Assembly: GCA_947650365.1 (NCBI GenBank)
Contig: CANTAL010000028.1
Location: forward strand, 620,001-684,000
DNA length: 64,000 nt
Source: Chamaelirium japonicum
Taxonomy: Eukaryota; Streptophyta; Magnoliopsida; Liliales; Melanthiaceae
Reading direction: 5' to 3'
The notes beneath the pieces are model-generated. The model was not told the origin of the DNA. It made no database searches and saw only the letters and a program-made list of their open reading frames with translations. The translations under genes were made by a program, and so were the position numbers. How positions within the stretch are numbered: position 1 is the first letter of the stretch; each line of letters begins with the position of its first letter. Shown in pieces: positions 39,181-51,529 of this stretch.

Positions 39181-40266
39181 AGGATCATACGAATGAATTA
39201 GAATGGATACATTCGTGCGAATGAATTAGAATTGATCGTACGAATGAATTAGAATGGATCGTGCGAATGAATTAGAATGGATCGTACGAATGAATTAGAA
39301 TGGATCGTACGAATGAACAAGAATGGATACATTCGTGTGAATGAATTAGAATGGATCGTACGAATGAATTAGAATGGATCGTACGAATGAATTAGAATGG
39401 ATCTTACGAATGAATTAGAATGGATCGTACGAATGAATTAGAATGGATCGTACGAATGAATTAGAATGGATACATTCGTGCGAATGAATTAGAATGGATC
39501 GGACGAATGAATTAGAATGGATCGTACGAATGAATTAGAATGGATCAAATGAATGAATTAGAATGGTTACATTCATGCAAATGAATTAGAATGGATCGTA
39601 CGAATGGATTAGAATGGATCGTACGAATGGATTAGAATGGATACATTCGAGCAAATGAATTAGAATGGATCGTACGAATGAATTAGAATGGATCGTACGA
39701 ATGGATTAGAATGGATCCTACGAATGGATTAGAATGGATACCTTTGTGCATATGAATTAGGATAGATCGTACGAATGAATTAGAATGGATCATATTAATG
39801 AATTAGAATGGATCGTATGAATGAATTAGAATGGATACATTCGTGCGAATGAATTAGAATGGATCATGCGAATCAATTAGACTTGATCGTGCGAATGAAT
39901 AAGAATAGATCATACGAATGAATTAGAATGGATTGTATGAATGAATTAGAATGGATCGTACGAATGAATTAGAAGGGATCATACGAATTAATTAGAATGG
40001 ATCATACGAATGAATTATAATGGATCGTACGAATGAATTAGAATGGATCGTACGAATGAATTAGAATGGATACATTCGTGCGAATGAATTAGAATGGATT
40101 GTGCGAATGAATTAGAATGGATCATATTAATGAATTAGAATGGATCGTACGAATGAATTAGAATGGATACATTCGTGCGAATGAATTAGAATGGATCATG
40201 TGAATCAATTAGACTGGATCGTGCGAATGAATAAGAATGGATCGTACGAATGAATTAGAATGAATC
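39181..40266 (-). repeat. Reverse block 54
   Basis: GGTTACATTCATGC at 39565, ACATTCGAGC, ACCTTTGTGCATATG near 39739, CATATTAATG twice (near 39789 and 40125), ATCAATTAGACT. Ends at K3 orientation q (40258-40271). Confidence 0.92.
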
Positions 40267-41023
40267 GTACGATCCATTCTAATTCAATCGTCCGATCCAT
40301 TCTAATTCATTCGCATGAATGTATCCATTCTAATTCATTTGTACAATCCATTCTATTTCATTCGTACGATCCATTCTTACTCATTTGTATGATCCATTCT
40401 AATTCATTCGTATGATCCATTCTAATTCATTCGTACGATCCATTCTAACTCATTCGTACGATCCATTCTAATTCATTCGCACGATCCATTCTAATTCATT
40501 CATACGATCCATTCTAATTCATTCATACGATCCATTCTAATTCATTCCTACAATCCATTCTAATTCATTCGCCCGATCCATTCTAATTCATTCATACGAT
40601 CCATTCTATTCGAATGGATCATGCGATCCATTCGAATTCATTCGCACGATCCATTCTAATTCATTCATACGATCCATTCTAATTCATTCATATAATGCAT
40701 TCTATTTCTTTCACACGATCCATTCTTATTCATTTGTACGATCCATTCTAATTCATTCGTACAATCCATTCTATATCATTTGTACGATCCATTCTTACTC
40801 ATTTGTATGATCCATTCTAATTCATTCGTACGATCCATTCTATTTCATTTGTACGATCCATTCTAATTCATTCGTACAATCCATTCTATTTCATTCGTAC
40901 GATCTATTCTTACTCATTCGTATGATCCATTCTAATTCATTCGCACGAATGTATCCATTCTAATTCATTCATACAATCCATTCTAATTCATTCCGTACGA
41001 TCTATTCTAATTCATTCGTACGA
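40267..41023 (+). repeat. Forward block 55
   Basis: Third relative of block 31: hairpin M at 40608-40637, ATATAATGC, CTATATC, extra C before J2 (near 40994). Ends at J2 centre 41023/41024. Confidence 0.92.
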
Positions 41024-41448
41024 TCGTACGAATGAATTAGAATGGATCGTACGAATGAATTAGAATAGATTGTGCGAATGAATTAGAATGGATCGTACGA
41101 ATGAATTAGAATGGATCGTACGAATGAATTAGAATGGATCATACGAATGAGTAAGAATAGATCGTACGAATGAATTAGAATGGATCGTACGAATGAATTA
41201 GAATGGATCTTACGAATAAATTAGAATGGATACATTCGTCCGAATGAATTAGAATGGATCATACGAATGAGTAAGAATGGATCGTACGAATGAAATAGAA
41301 TAGATTGTACGAATGAATTAGAATGGATCCTACGAATGAATTAGAATGGATCGTGTGAAAGAATTAGAATGGATTGTATGAATGAATTAGAATGGATCGT
41401 ATGAATGAATTAGAATGGATTGTACGAATGAATTCGAATGGATCATAC
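41024..41448 (-). repeat. Reverse block 56
   Basis: Relative of 23529-23953, with TAAGAATAG and TCTTACG substitutions. Ends at K1 (41430-41454, insert GAATGGATCATAC). Confidence 0.92.
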
Positions 41449-42770
41449 GAATTCATTCTAATTCATTCATACAATCCAATCTAATTCTTTCACACGATCC
41501 ATTCTAATTCATTCGTACGTTCCATTCTAATTCATTAGCACGATCCATGCTAATTCATTCGTTCGATCAATTCTAATTTATTAGCACGATCCATTCTAAT
41601 TCATTCATACGATCCATTCTAATTCATTCGCACGATCCATTCTAATCCATTCTAATTCATTCGTACGATCCATTCTAATTCATTCGTATGATCCATTCTA
41701 ATTAATTCGTATGATCCATTCTAATTCATTCGTACGATCCATTCTAATTCATTCATACAATCCATTCTAATTCATTCGCACGATCCATTCTAATTCACTC
41801 ATACGATCCATTCTAATACATTCATACGATCCATTCTAATTCATTTGCACGAATATATCCATTCTAATTCATTCGTACGATCCATTCTAATTCCTTCGTA
41901 CGATCCATTCTAATTCATTCGAACGATCTATTCTAATTCATTCATACGATCCATTCTAATTCATTCGTACGATCCATTCTAATTCATTCGCACAAATGTA
42001 TCCATTCTAATTCATTCGTACGATCCATTCTAATTCATTCGTACGATCCATTCTAATTCATTCGTAAGATCCATTCTAATTCATTCGTACGACCCATTCT
42101 AATTCATTCGTACGATCCATTCTAATTCATTCGCACGAATGTATCCATTCTAGTTCATTCGTATGATCCATTCTAATTTATTCGTACGATCCATTCTAAT
42201 TCATTTGCACGATCCATTCTAATTCATTCGTACGATCCATTCTAATTCATTCATACGATCCATTCTAATTCATTCGTATGATCCATTCTAATTCATTCGC
42301 ACGATCCATTCTAATTCATTCGTACGATCCATTCTAATTCATTCGCACGATCTATTCTTATTCATTCGCACAATCCATTCTAATTCATTTGCACGAATGT
42401 ATCCATTCTAATTCATTCGTACGATCGATTATAATTCATTCGTACGATCCATTCTAATTCATTCGTATAATCCATTCTAATTAATTCGTATGATCCATTC
42501 TATTTCACTCATACGATCCATTCTAATACATTCATACGATCCATTCTAATTCATTTGCACGAATATATCCATTCTAATTCATTCGTACGATCCATTCTAA
42601 TTCCTTCGTACGATCCATTCTAATTCATTCGTACGATCTATTCTAATTCATTCGTACGATCCATTCTAATTCATTCGTACGATCCATTCTAATTCCTTCG
42701 TACGATCCATTCTAATTCATTCGTATGATCCATTCTAATTCATTCGTACAATCTATTCTAATTCATTCGT
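41449..42770 (+). repeat. Forward block 57
   Basis: K1 right flank (ATTAGCACG, CATGC, CGTTCGATCAATTC), two CACTCATACG cassettes (near 41795 and 42507), GACCC near 42093, CGATCTATTCTTATTC near 42348. Ends at J1 (42764-42777). Confidence 0.93.
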
Positions 42771-42949
42771 ACGAATGGATACATTCGTGTGAATGAATTA
42801 GAATGGATCGTACGAATGAGTAAGAATGGATCGTACGAATGAAATAGAATGGATTGCACGAATGAATTAGAATGGATCGTACAAATGAATTAGAATGGAT
42901 CGTGTGAAAGAATTAGAATGGATTGTATGAATGAATTAGAATGGATCGT
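42771..42949 (-). repeat. Short reverse block 58
   Basis: J1 right flank through CGTGTGAAAG, cut at GATCGTACGATC (42944-42955), a K6-type palindrome present in every pair of opposed monomers. Confidence 0.92.
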
Positions 42950-43474
42950 ACGATCTATTCTATTTCATTCGTACAATCTATTCTATTTCATTCGTACGAT
43001 CCATTCTTACTCATTCGTATGATCCATTCTAATTCATTCGGACGAATGTATCCATTCTAATTTATTCGTACGATCCATTCTAATTCATTCGTACGATCCA
43101 TTCTAAGTCATTCGTACGATCCATTCTTACTCATTCATATGATCCATTCTAATTCATCCGTACGATCCATTATAATTCATTCGTACGATCCATTCTAATT
43201 CATTCGTATGATCCATTCTAATTTATTCGTTCAAATATATCCATTCTAATTCATTCGTACGATCCATTCTAATTCATTCGCACGATCCATTCTAATTCAT
43301 TCGCACGAATGTATCCATACTAATTCATTTGCACGATCCATTCTAATTCATTCCTATGATCTATTCTAATTCATTCGTACGATCCATTCTAATTCATTCT
43401 AATTCATTCGTACGATCCATTCTACGATCCATTCTAATTCATTCGTATATTCCATTCTAATTCATTAGCACGAT
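42950..43474 (+). repeat. Forward block 59
   Basis: CTATTTC, CTTACTC, CGTTCAAATATATCC, then two partial monomers near 43395-43430 (TTCATTCTAATTC; CATTCTACGATCC). Ends at CATTAGCA-CGATCCA-TGCTAATG (43463-43485). Confidence 0.9.
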
Positions 43475-43502
43475 CCATGCTAATGAATTAGAATGGATCA
43501 TA
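43475..43502 (-). repeat. Single reverse monomer
   Basis: One monomer between CATTAGCA / TGCTAATG (43463-43485) and GGATCATACGATCC. The 43463 junction is the complement of those at 48850 and 60062. Confidence 0.88.
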
Positions 43503-45022
43503 CGATCCAATCTAATTCATTCATACGATCCATTCTTACTCATTTGTATGATCCATTCTAATTCAATCGTACGATCCATTCTAATTCATTCGTACGATCC
43601 GTTCTAATTACTTCGTACGATCCATTCTAATTCATTCGTACGATCCATTCTAATTCCTTCGTACGATCCATTATAATTCATTCGTACGATCCATTCTAAT
43701 TCATTCGCGCAATCTATTCTAATTCATTCGTACGATCCATTCTAATTCATTCGTATGATCCATTCTAATTCATTCATACAATCCATTCTAATTTATTTGC
43801 ACGAATGTATCTATTCTAATTCATTCGTACGATCCATTCTAATTCATTCGCACAATCTATTCTAATTCATTTATACGATCCATTCTAATTCATTCGCACG
43901 AATGTATCCATTCTAATTCATTCATACGATGCATTCAACTTCATTCTTACTATCCGTTCTAATTCACTCATACGATCCATTCTAATTCATTCATACGATC
44001 CATTCTAATTCATTTGCACGAATATATCCATTCTAATTCATTCGTACGATCCATTCTAATTCCTTCGTACGATCCATTCTAATTCCTTCGTACGATCCAT
44101 TCTAATTCATTCGCACGAATGTATCCATTCTAATTCATTCGTACGATCCATTCTAATTCATTCGTACGATCCATTCTAATTCATTCGTAAGATCCATTCT
44201 AATTCTTTCGTACGATCCATTCTAATTCATTCGTACGATCCATTCTAATTCATTCGCACGAATGTATCCATTCTAGTTCATTCGTACGATCCATTCTAAT
44301 CCATTCGTACGATCCATTCTACTTTATTCGTACGATCCATTCTAATTCATTCGCTCGAATGTATCCATTCTAATCCATTCGTACGATCTATTCTAATCCA
44401 TTCGTACAATCCATTCTAATCCATTCGTACGATCCATTCTAATTCATTCGCATGAATGTAACCATTCTAATTCATTCATTTGATCCATTCTAATTCATTC
44501 GTACGATCCATTCTAATTCATTCGTCCGATCCATTCTAATTCATTCACACGAATGTATCCATTCTAATTCATTCGTACGATCCATTCTAATTCATTCGTG
44601 CGATCCATTCTAATTCATTCGTAAGATCCATTCTAATTCATTAATATGATCCATTCTAATTCATTCGCACGATCCATTCTAATTCATTCGTACGATCAAT
44701 TCTAATTATTCGCACGAATGTATCCATTCTAATTCATTCATACGATCCATTCTAATTCATTCGTACGATCCATTCTAATTCACTCATACGATCCATTCTA
44801 AAACATTCATACGATCCATTCTAATTCATTTGCACGAATATATCCATTCTAATTCATTCGTACGATCCATTCTAATTCCTTCGTACGATCCATTCTAATT
44901 CATTCGTACGGTCTATTCTGATTCATTCGTACGATCAATTCTAATTCCTTCGTACGATCCATTCTAATTCATTCGTACGATCCATTCTAATTCATTCGTA
45001 CAATCTATTCTAATTCATTCGT
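43503..45022 (+). repeat. Forward block 60
   Basis: GCGCAATC near 43708, CTTACTATCC near 43943, CACTCATACG cassettes near 43965 and 44780, four CTAATCC monomers near 44365-44425, a shortened CTAATTATTCGC unit near 44702. Ends at J1 (45016-45029). Confidence 0.92.
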
Positions 45023-45810
45023 ACGAATGAATACATTCGTGTGAATGAATTAGAATGGATCGTACGAATGAGTAAGAATGGATCGTACGAATGAAATAGA
45101 ATGGATTGCACGAATGAATTAGAATGGATCGTACGAATGAATTAGAATGGATTGTGTGAAAGAATTAGAATGGATTGTATGAATGAATTAGAATGGATCG
45201 TACGAATGAATTAGAATGGATCGTACGAAGGAACTAGAATGGATCGTACAAATGAATTAGAATGGATTGTACGAATGAATTAGACTGGATCTTACGAATG
45301 AATTAGAATGGATCGTACGGATGAATTAGAATGGATCGTACGAATGAATTAGAATGGATACATTCGTGCGAATGAATTAGAATGGATCGGACGAATGAAT
45401 TAGAATGGATCGTACGAATGAATTAGAATGGATCGTACGAATGAATTAGAATGGATCGTACGAATGAATTAGAATGGATCATACGAAGGAATTATAATGG
45501 ATCGTACGAATGAATTAGAATAGATCGTACGAATGAATTAGAATGGATCGTACGAAGGAATTAGAATGGATCGTACGAATGAATTAGAATGGATATATTC
45601 GTCCGAATGAATTAGAATGGATCATACGAATGAGTAAGAATGGATCGTACGAATGAAATAGAATAGATTGTACGAATGAATTAGAATGGATCCTACGAAT
45701 GAATTAGAATGGATCGTGTGAAAGAATTAGAATGGATTGTATGAATGAATTAGAATGGATCGTATGATGAATTAGAATGGATCGTGCGAATGAATTCGAA
45801 TGGATCGTAC
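45023..45810 (-). repeat. Reverse block 61
   Basis: J1 right flank, CGTACGGATG, CGGACG, CGAAGGAATT, then the CGTCCG / GAGTAAG / CCTACG / CGTGTGAAAG series into K1 (45792-45816). A 22-bp monomer (GTATGATGAATT) lies near 45766. Confidence 0.92.
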
Positions 45811-46384
45811 GAATTCATTCTAATTCATTCATACAATCCATTCTAATTCTTTCACACGATCCATTCTAATTCATTCGTACGTTCCATTCTAATTCATTAG
45901 CACGATCCATGCTAATTCATTCGTTCGATCAATTCTAATTCATTAGCACGATCCATTCTAATTCATTCGTACGATCCATTCTAATTCATTCGCACGATCC
46001 ATTCTAATTCATTCATAGGATCCATTCTAATTTATTCGTACAGTCCATTCTAATTCTTTCACACGATCCATTCTAATTCATTCGTAGGATCCATTCTAAT
46101 TCATTCATACAATCTATTCTATTTCATTCGTACGATCCATTCTTACTCATTCGTATGAACCATTCTAATTCATTCGGACGAAAGTATCCATTCTAATTCA
46201 TTCGTACGATCCATTCTAATTCATTCATACAATCCATTCTAATTCTTTCACACGATCCATTCTAATTCATTCGTACGATCCATTCTAATTCATTCGTGCA
46301 ATCCATTCTATTTCATTTGTACGATCCATTCTTACTCATTCGTACGATCCATTATAATTCATTCACACGAATGTATCCATTCGT
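45811..46384 (+). repeat. Forward block 62
   Basis: K1 right flank, CGTAGGATCC, CGGACGAAAG near 46175. Ends CACACGAATGTATCC then J1 q (46378-46391). Confidence 0.92.
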
Positions 46385-47342
46385 ACGAATGAATTAGAAT
46401 AGATTGTACGAATGAATTAGAATGGATCGTACGAATAAATTAGAATGGATCGTACAAAGGAATTAGAATGGATCGTACGAATGAATTAGAATGGATCGTA
46501 CGAATGAATTAGAATAGATCGTATGAATGAATTAGAATGGATCGTACGAAGGAATTAGAATGGATTGTACGAATGAATTAGAATGGATATATTCGTGCAA
46601 ATGAATTAGAATGGATCGTATGAATGTATTAGAATGGATCGTATGAGTGAATTAGAATGGATCGTACGAATGAATTAGAATGGATTGTATGAATGAATTA
46701 GAATGGATACATTCGTGCGAATGAATTAGAATTGATCGTACGAATGAATTAGAATGGATCGTGCGAATGAATTAGAATGGATCGTACAAATGAATTAGAA
46801 TGGATCGTACGAATGAACTAGAATGGATACATTCGTGCGAATGAATTAGAATGGATCGTACGAATGAATTAGAATGGATCGTACGAATGAATTAGAATGG
46901 ATCTTACGAATGAATTAGAATGGATCGTACGAATGAATTAGAATGGATCGTATGAATGAATTAGAATGGATACATTCGTGCGAATGAATTAGAATGGATC
47001 GGACGAATGAATTAGAATGGATCGTACTAATGAATTAGAATGGATCAAATGAATGAATTAGAATGGTTACATGCATGCGAATGAATTAGAATGGATCGTA
47101 CGAATGGATTAGAATGGATCGTACGAATGGATTAGAATGGATACATTCGAGCGAATGAATTAGAATGGATCGTACGAATGAATTAGAATGGATCGTACGA
47201 ATGGATTAGAATGGATCCTACGAATGGATTTGAATGGATACCTTTGTGCATATGAATTAGAATGGATCGTACGAATGAATTAGAATGGATCATATTAATG
47301 AATTAGAATGGATCGTACGAATGAATTAGAATGGATACATTC
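46385..47342 (-). repeat. Reverse block 63
   Basis: GATTGTACG and CGAAGGAATT monomers, GATATATTCGTGCAAATG, GTATGAGTG, then the TCTTACG ... GGTTACATGCATGCG (47065) ... ACCTTTGTGCATATG (47240) series. Ends CATTCTGCACG, a K2 that has lost CG bases. Confidence 0.92.
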
Positions 47343-47343
47343 T

Positions 47344-47510
47344 GCACGATCCATTCTAATTCATTCGCACGAATGTATCCATTCTAATTCATTCGTACGA
47401 TCCATTCTAATTCATTAATATGATCCATTCTAATTCATTCGTACGATCTATTCTAATTCATATGCACAAAGGTATCCATTCTAATTCATTCATACGATCC
47501 ATTCTAATTC
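47344..47510 (+). repeat. Inverted segment inside the 830-bp unit, second copy
   Basis: Right arm of the palindrome, with GCACAAAGGT at 47464-47473. Ends at J4 q (47506-47516). Confidence 0.92.
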
Positions 47511-48833
47511 AGGATCGTATGAATGAATTAGAATGGATACATTCGTGCGAATGAATTAGAATTGATCGTACGAATGAAATAGAATGGATCGTGCGAATGA
47601 ATTAGAATTGATCGTACGAATGAATTAGAATGGATCGTACGAATGAACTAGGATGGATACATTCGTGCGAATGAATTAGAATGGATCGTACGAATGAATT
47701 AGAATGGATCGTACGAATGAATTAGAATGGATCTTACGAATGAATTAGAATGGATCGTACGAATGAATTAGAATGGATCATACGAATGAATTAGAATGGA
47801 TATATTCGTGCGAATGAATTAGAATGGATCGGACGAATGAATTAGAATGGATCGTACGAATGAATTAGAATGGATCAAATGAATGAATTAGAATGGTTAC
47901 ATTCATGCGAATGAATTAGAATGGATCGTACGAATGGATTAGAATGGATCGTACGAATGGATTAGAATGGATACATTCGAGCGAATGAATTAGAATGGAT
48001 CGTACGAATGAATTAGAATGGATCGTACGAATGGATTAGAATGGATCGTACGAATGAACTAGAATGGATACATTCGTGCGAATGAATTAGAATGGATCGT
48101 ACGAATGAATTAGAATGGATCGTACGAATGAATTAGAATGGATCTTACGAATGAATTAGAATGGATCGTACGAATGAATTAGAATGGATCGTACGAATGA
48201 ATTAGAATGGATACATTCGTGCGAATGAATTAGAATGGATCGTACGAAGAAATTAGAATGGATCGTACGAAGGAATTAGAATGGATCGTACGAATGAATT
48301 AGAATGGATATATTTGTGCAAATGAATTAGAATGGATCGTACGAATGAATTAGAATGGATCGTATGAGTGAATTAGAACGGATAGTACGAATGAAGTAGA
48401 ATGGATCGTATGAATGAATTAGAATGGATACATTCGTGTGAATGAATTAGAATGGATCGTATGAATGAATTAGAATAGATTGTGCGAATGAATTAGAATG
48501 GATCGTACGAATGAATTAGAATGGATACATTCGTGCGAATAAATTAGAATGGATTATAAGAATGAATTAGAATGGATCGTACGAATGAATTAGAATGGAT
48601 CGTACGAATGAATTAGAATAGATTGTGCGAATGAATTAGAATGGATCGTACGAATGAATTAGAATGGATCGTACGAAGGAATTAGAATGGATCGTACGAA
48701 TGAATTAGAATGGATCGTACGAAGGAATTAGAATGGATCGTACGAATGAATTAGAATGGATCGTACGATTGAATTAGAATGGATCATACGAATGAGTAAG
48801 AATGGATCGTATGAATGAATTAGATTGGATCGT
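47511..48833 (-). repeat. Reverse block 65
   Basis: GAATTGATCG, GAACTAGGATGG, GGTTACATTCATGCG (47895), GAGCG, then CGAAGAAATT / CGAAGGAATT, GAACGGATAGTACG and several GATTGTGCG monomers. Ends TTAGATTGGATCGTACGATCC (K6, 48827-48840). Confidence 0.92.
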
Positions 48834-48860
48834 ACGATCCATTCTAATTCATTAGCATGG
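48834..48860 (+). repeat. Single forward monomer between two palindromes
   Basis: Flanked by K6 (48827-48840) and by CATTAGCA-TGGATCG-TGCTAATG (48850-48872). Confidence 0.9.
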
Positions 48861-48861
48861 A

Positions 48862-49421
48862 TCGTGCTAATGAATTAGAATGGAATATACGAACGAATTA
48901 GAATGGATCGTAGAATGGATCGTACGAATGAATTAGAACGGATCGTACGAATGAATTAGAATAGATCATAGGAATGAATTAGAATGGATCGTGCAAATGA
49001 ATTAGAATGGATATATTCGTGCGAATGAATTAGAATGGATCGTGCGAATGAATTAGAATGGATCGTACGAATGAATTAGAATGGATATATTTGAACGAAT
49101 AAATTAGAATGGATCATACGAATGAATTAGAATGGATCGTACGAATGAATTAGAATGGATAGTGCGAATGAATTAGAATCGATCGTACGAATGAATTAGA
49201 ATGGATCGTACGAATGAATTAGAATGGATCATACGAATGAGTAAGAATGGATCGTACGAATGAATTTGAATGGATCGTACGAATGAATTAGAATGGATCG
49301 TACGAATAAATTAGAATGGATACATTCGTCCGAATGAATTAGAATGGATCATACGAATGAGTAAGAATGGATCGTACGAATGAAATAGAATAGATTGTAC
49401 GAATGAATTAGAATGGATCCT
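48862..49421 (-). repeat. Reverse block 67
   Basis: GGAATATACG, a TCGTAGAATGG partial monomer near 48909, GATATATTTGAACG (49085), GATAGTGCG, GAATCGATCG, GAGTAAG. Ends at K4 (49415-49431). Confidence 0.92.
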
Positions 49422-50321
49422 AGTACGATCCATTCTAATTCATTCGTACGATCCATTCTAATTCATTCATACAATCCATTCTAATTCTTTCACACGATCC
49501 ATTCTAATTCATTCGTACGAATCTATTCTAATTCATTCGTGCAATCCATTCAATTTCATTCGTACGATCCATTCTTACTCATTCGTACGATCCATTCTAA
49601 TTCATTCACACGAATGTATCCATTCGTACGAATGAATTAGAATAGATTGTACGAATGAATTAGAATGGATCGTACTAAGGAATTAGAATGGATCGTACGA
49701 ATGAATTAGAATGGATCGTACGAATGAATTGGAATAGATCGTTCGAATGAATTAGAATGGTTCGTACGAAGAAATTAGAATGGATCGTACGAATGAATTA
49801 GAATGGATATATTCGTGCAAACGAATTAGAATGGATCGTATGAATGTATTAGAATGGATCGTGCGAATGAATTAGAATGGATCGTACGAATGAATTAGAA
49901 TGGATCGTACGAATGAACTAGAATGGATACATTCGTGCGAATGAATTAGAATGGATCGTACGAATGAATTATAATGGATCGTACGAATGAATTCGAATGG
50001 ATCTTACCAATGAATTAGAATGGATCGTACGAATGAATTAGAATGGATACATTCATGCGAATGAATTAGAATGGATCGGACGAATGAATTAGAATGGATC
50101 GTACGAATGAATTAGAATGGATCAAATGAATGAATTAGAATGGATCGTTCGAATAAATTAGAATGGATACATTCGTCCGAATGAATTAGAATGGATCGTA
50201 CGAATGAATTAAAATGGATCGTACGAATGAATTAGAATAGATACATTCGTACGAATGAATTAGAATGGATCGTACGAATGAATTAGAATGGATCGTACGG
50301 AATGAATTAGAATGGATATAT
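49091..50321. repeat. 1.2-kb higher-order unit, copy 1
   Basis: TTGAACGAAT at 49091 recurs at 50322 (1,231 bp) and 51530 (1,208 bp). K4 (49415/50646) and J1 q (49621/50851) keep the 1,230-1,231 spacing. The third copy is partial (51530 to about 51857), where GATGCTACG replaces K4. Confidence 0.9.
49422..49627 (+). repeat. Forward block 68
   Basis: TTCTTTCACACG, a 24-bp CGAATCTATTC unit near 49520, CGTGCAATCC, CAATTTC, CTTACTC, CACACGAATGTATCC into J1 q (49621-49634). Confidence 0.92.
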
Positions 50322-50651
50322 TTGAACGAATAAATTAGAATGGATCATACGAATGAATTAGAATGGATCGTACGAATGAATTAGAATGGATAGTGCGAAT
50401 GAATTAGAATCGATCGTATGAATGAATTAGAATGGATCGTACGAATGAATTAGAATGGATCATACGAATGAGTAAGAATGGATCGTACGAATGAATTAGA
50501 ATGAATCGTACGAATGAATTAGAATGGATCGTACGAATAAATTAGAATGGATACATTCGTCCGAATAAATTAGAATGGATCATACGAATGAGTAAGAATG
50601 GATCGTACGAATGAAATAGAATAGATTGTACGAATGAATTAGAATGGATCC
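49628..50651 (-). repeat. Reverse block 69
   Basis: GATTGTACG, TTGGAATAG, GGTTCG, GATATATTCGTGCAAACG, TCAAATG followed directly by CGTTCGAATAAATT (the GGTTACATTC-to-GTGCATATG part is missing), CGTACGGAATG, GATATATTTGAACG. Ends at K4 (50646-50662). Confidence 0.91.
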
Positions 50652-51529
50652 TAGTACGATCCATTCTAATTCATTCGTACGATCCATTCTAATTCATTCA
50701 TACAATCCATTCTAATTCTTTCACACGATCCATTCAAATTCATTCGTACGATCCATTCTAATTCATTCGTGCAATCCATTCTATTTCATTCGTACGATCC
50801 ATTCTTACTCATTCGTACGATCCATTCTAATTCATTCACACGAATGTATCCATTCGTACGAATAAATTAGAATAGATTGTACGAATGAATTAGAATGGAT
50901 CGTACGTAGGAATTAGAATGGATCGTACGAATGAATTAGAATGGATCGTACGAATGAATTAGAATAGATCGTACGAATGAATTAGAATGGATCGTACGAA
51001 TGAATTAGAATGGATGGTACGAATGAATTAGAATGGATATATTCGTGCAAATGAATTAGAATGGATCGTATGAATGTATTAGAATGGATCGTGCGAATGA
51101 ATTAGAATGGATCGTACGAATGAATTAGAATGGATCGTACGAATGAACTAGAATGGATACATTCGTGCGAATGAATTAGAATGGATCGTACGAATGAATT
51201 AGAATGGATCGTACGAATGAATTAGAATGGATCTTACGAATGAATTAGAATGGATCGTACGAATGAATTAGAATGGATACATTCATGCGAATGAATTAGA
51301 ATGGATCGGACGAATGAATTAGAATGGATCGTACGAATGAATTAGAATGGATCAAATGAATGAATTTGAATGGATCGTTCGAATAAATTAGAATGGATAC
51401 ATTCGTCCGAATGAATTAGAATGGATCGTACGAATGAATTAGAATGGATACATTCGTACGAATGAATTAGAATGGATCGTACGGAATGAATTAGAATGGA
51501 TCGTACGGAATGAATTAGAATGGATATAT
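50322..51529. repeat. 1.2-kb higher-order unit, copy 2
   Basis: One monomer shorter than copy 1. It has two consecutive CGTACGGAATG monomers near 51480-51510, where copy 1 has one. Confidence 0.9.
50652..50857 (+). repeat. Forward block 70
   Basis: Repeat of block 68 with CAAATTC near 50733 and a normal 23-bp unit at the place of the 24-bp one. J1 q here reads CATTCGTACGAATA (50851-50864), last base changed. Confidence 0.92.
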
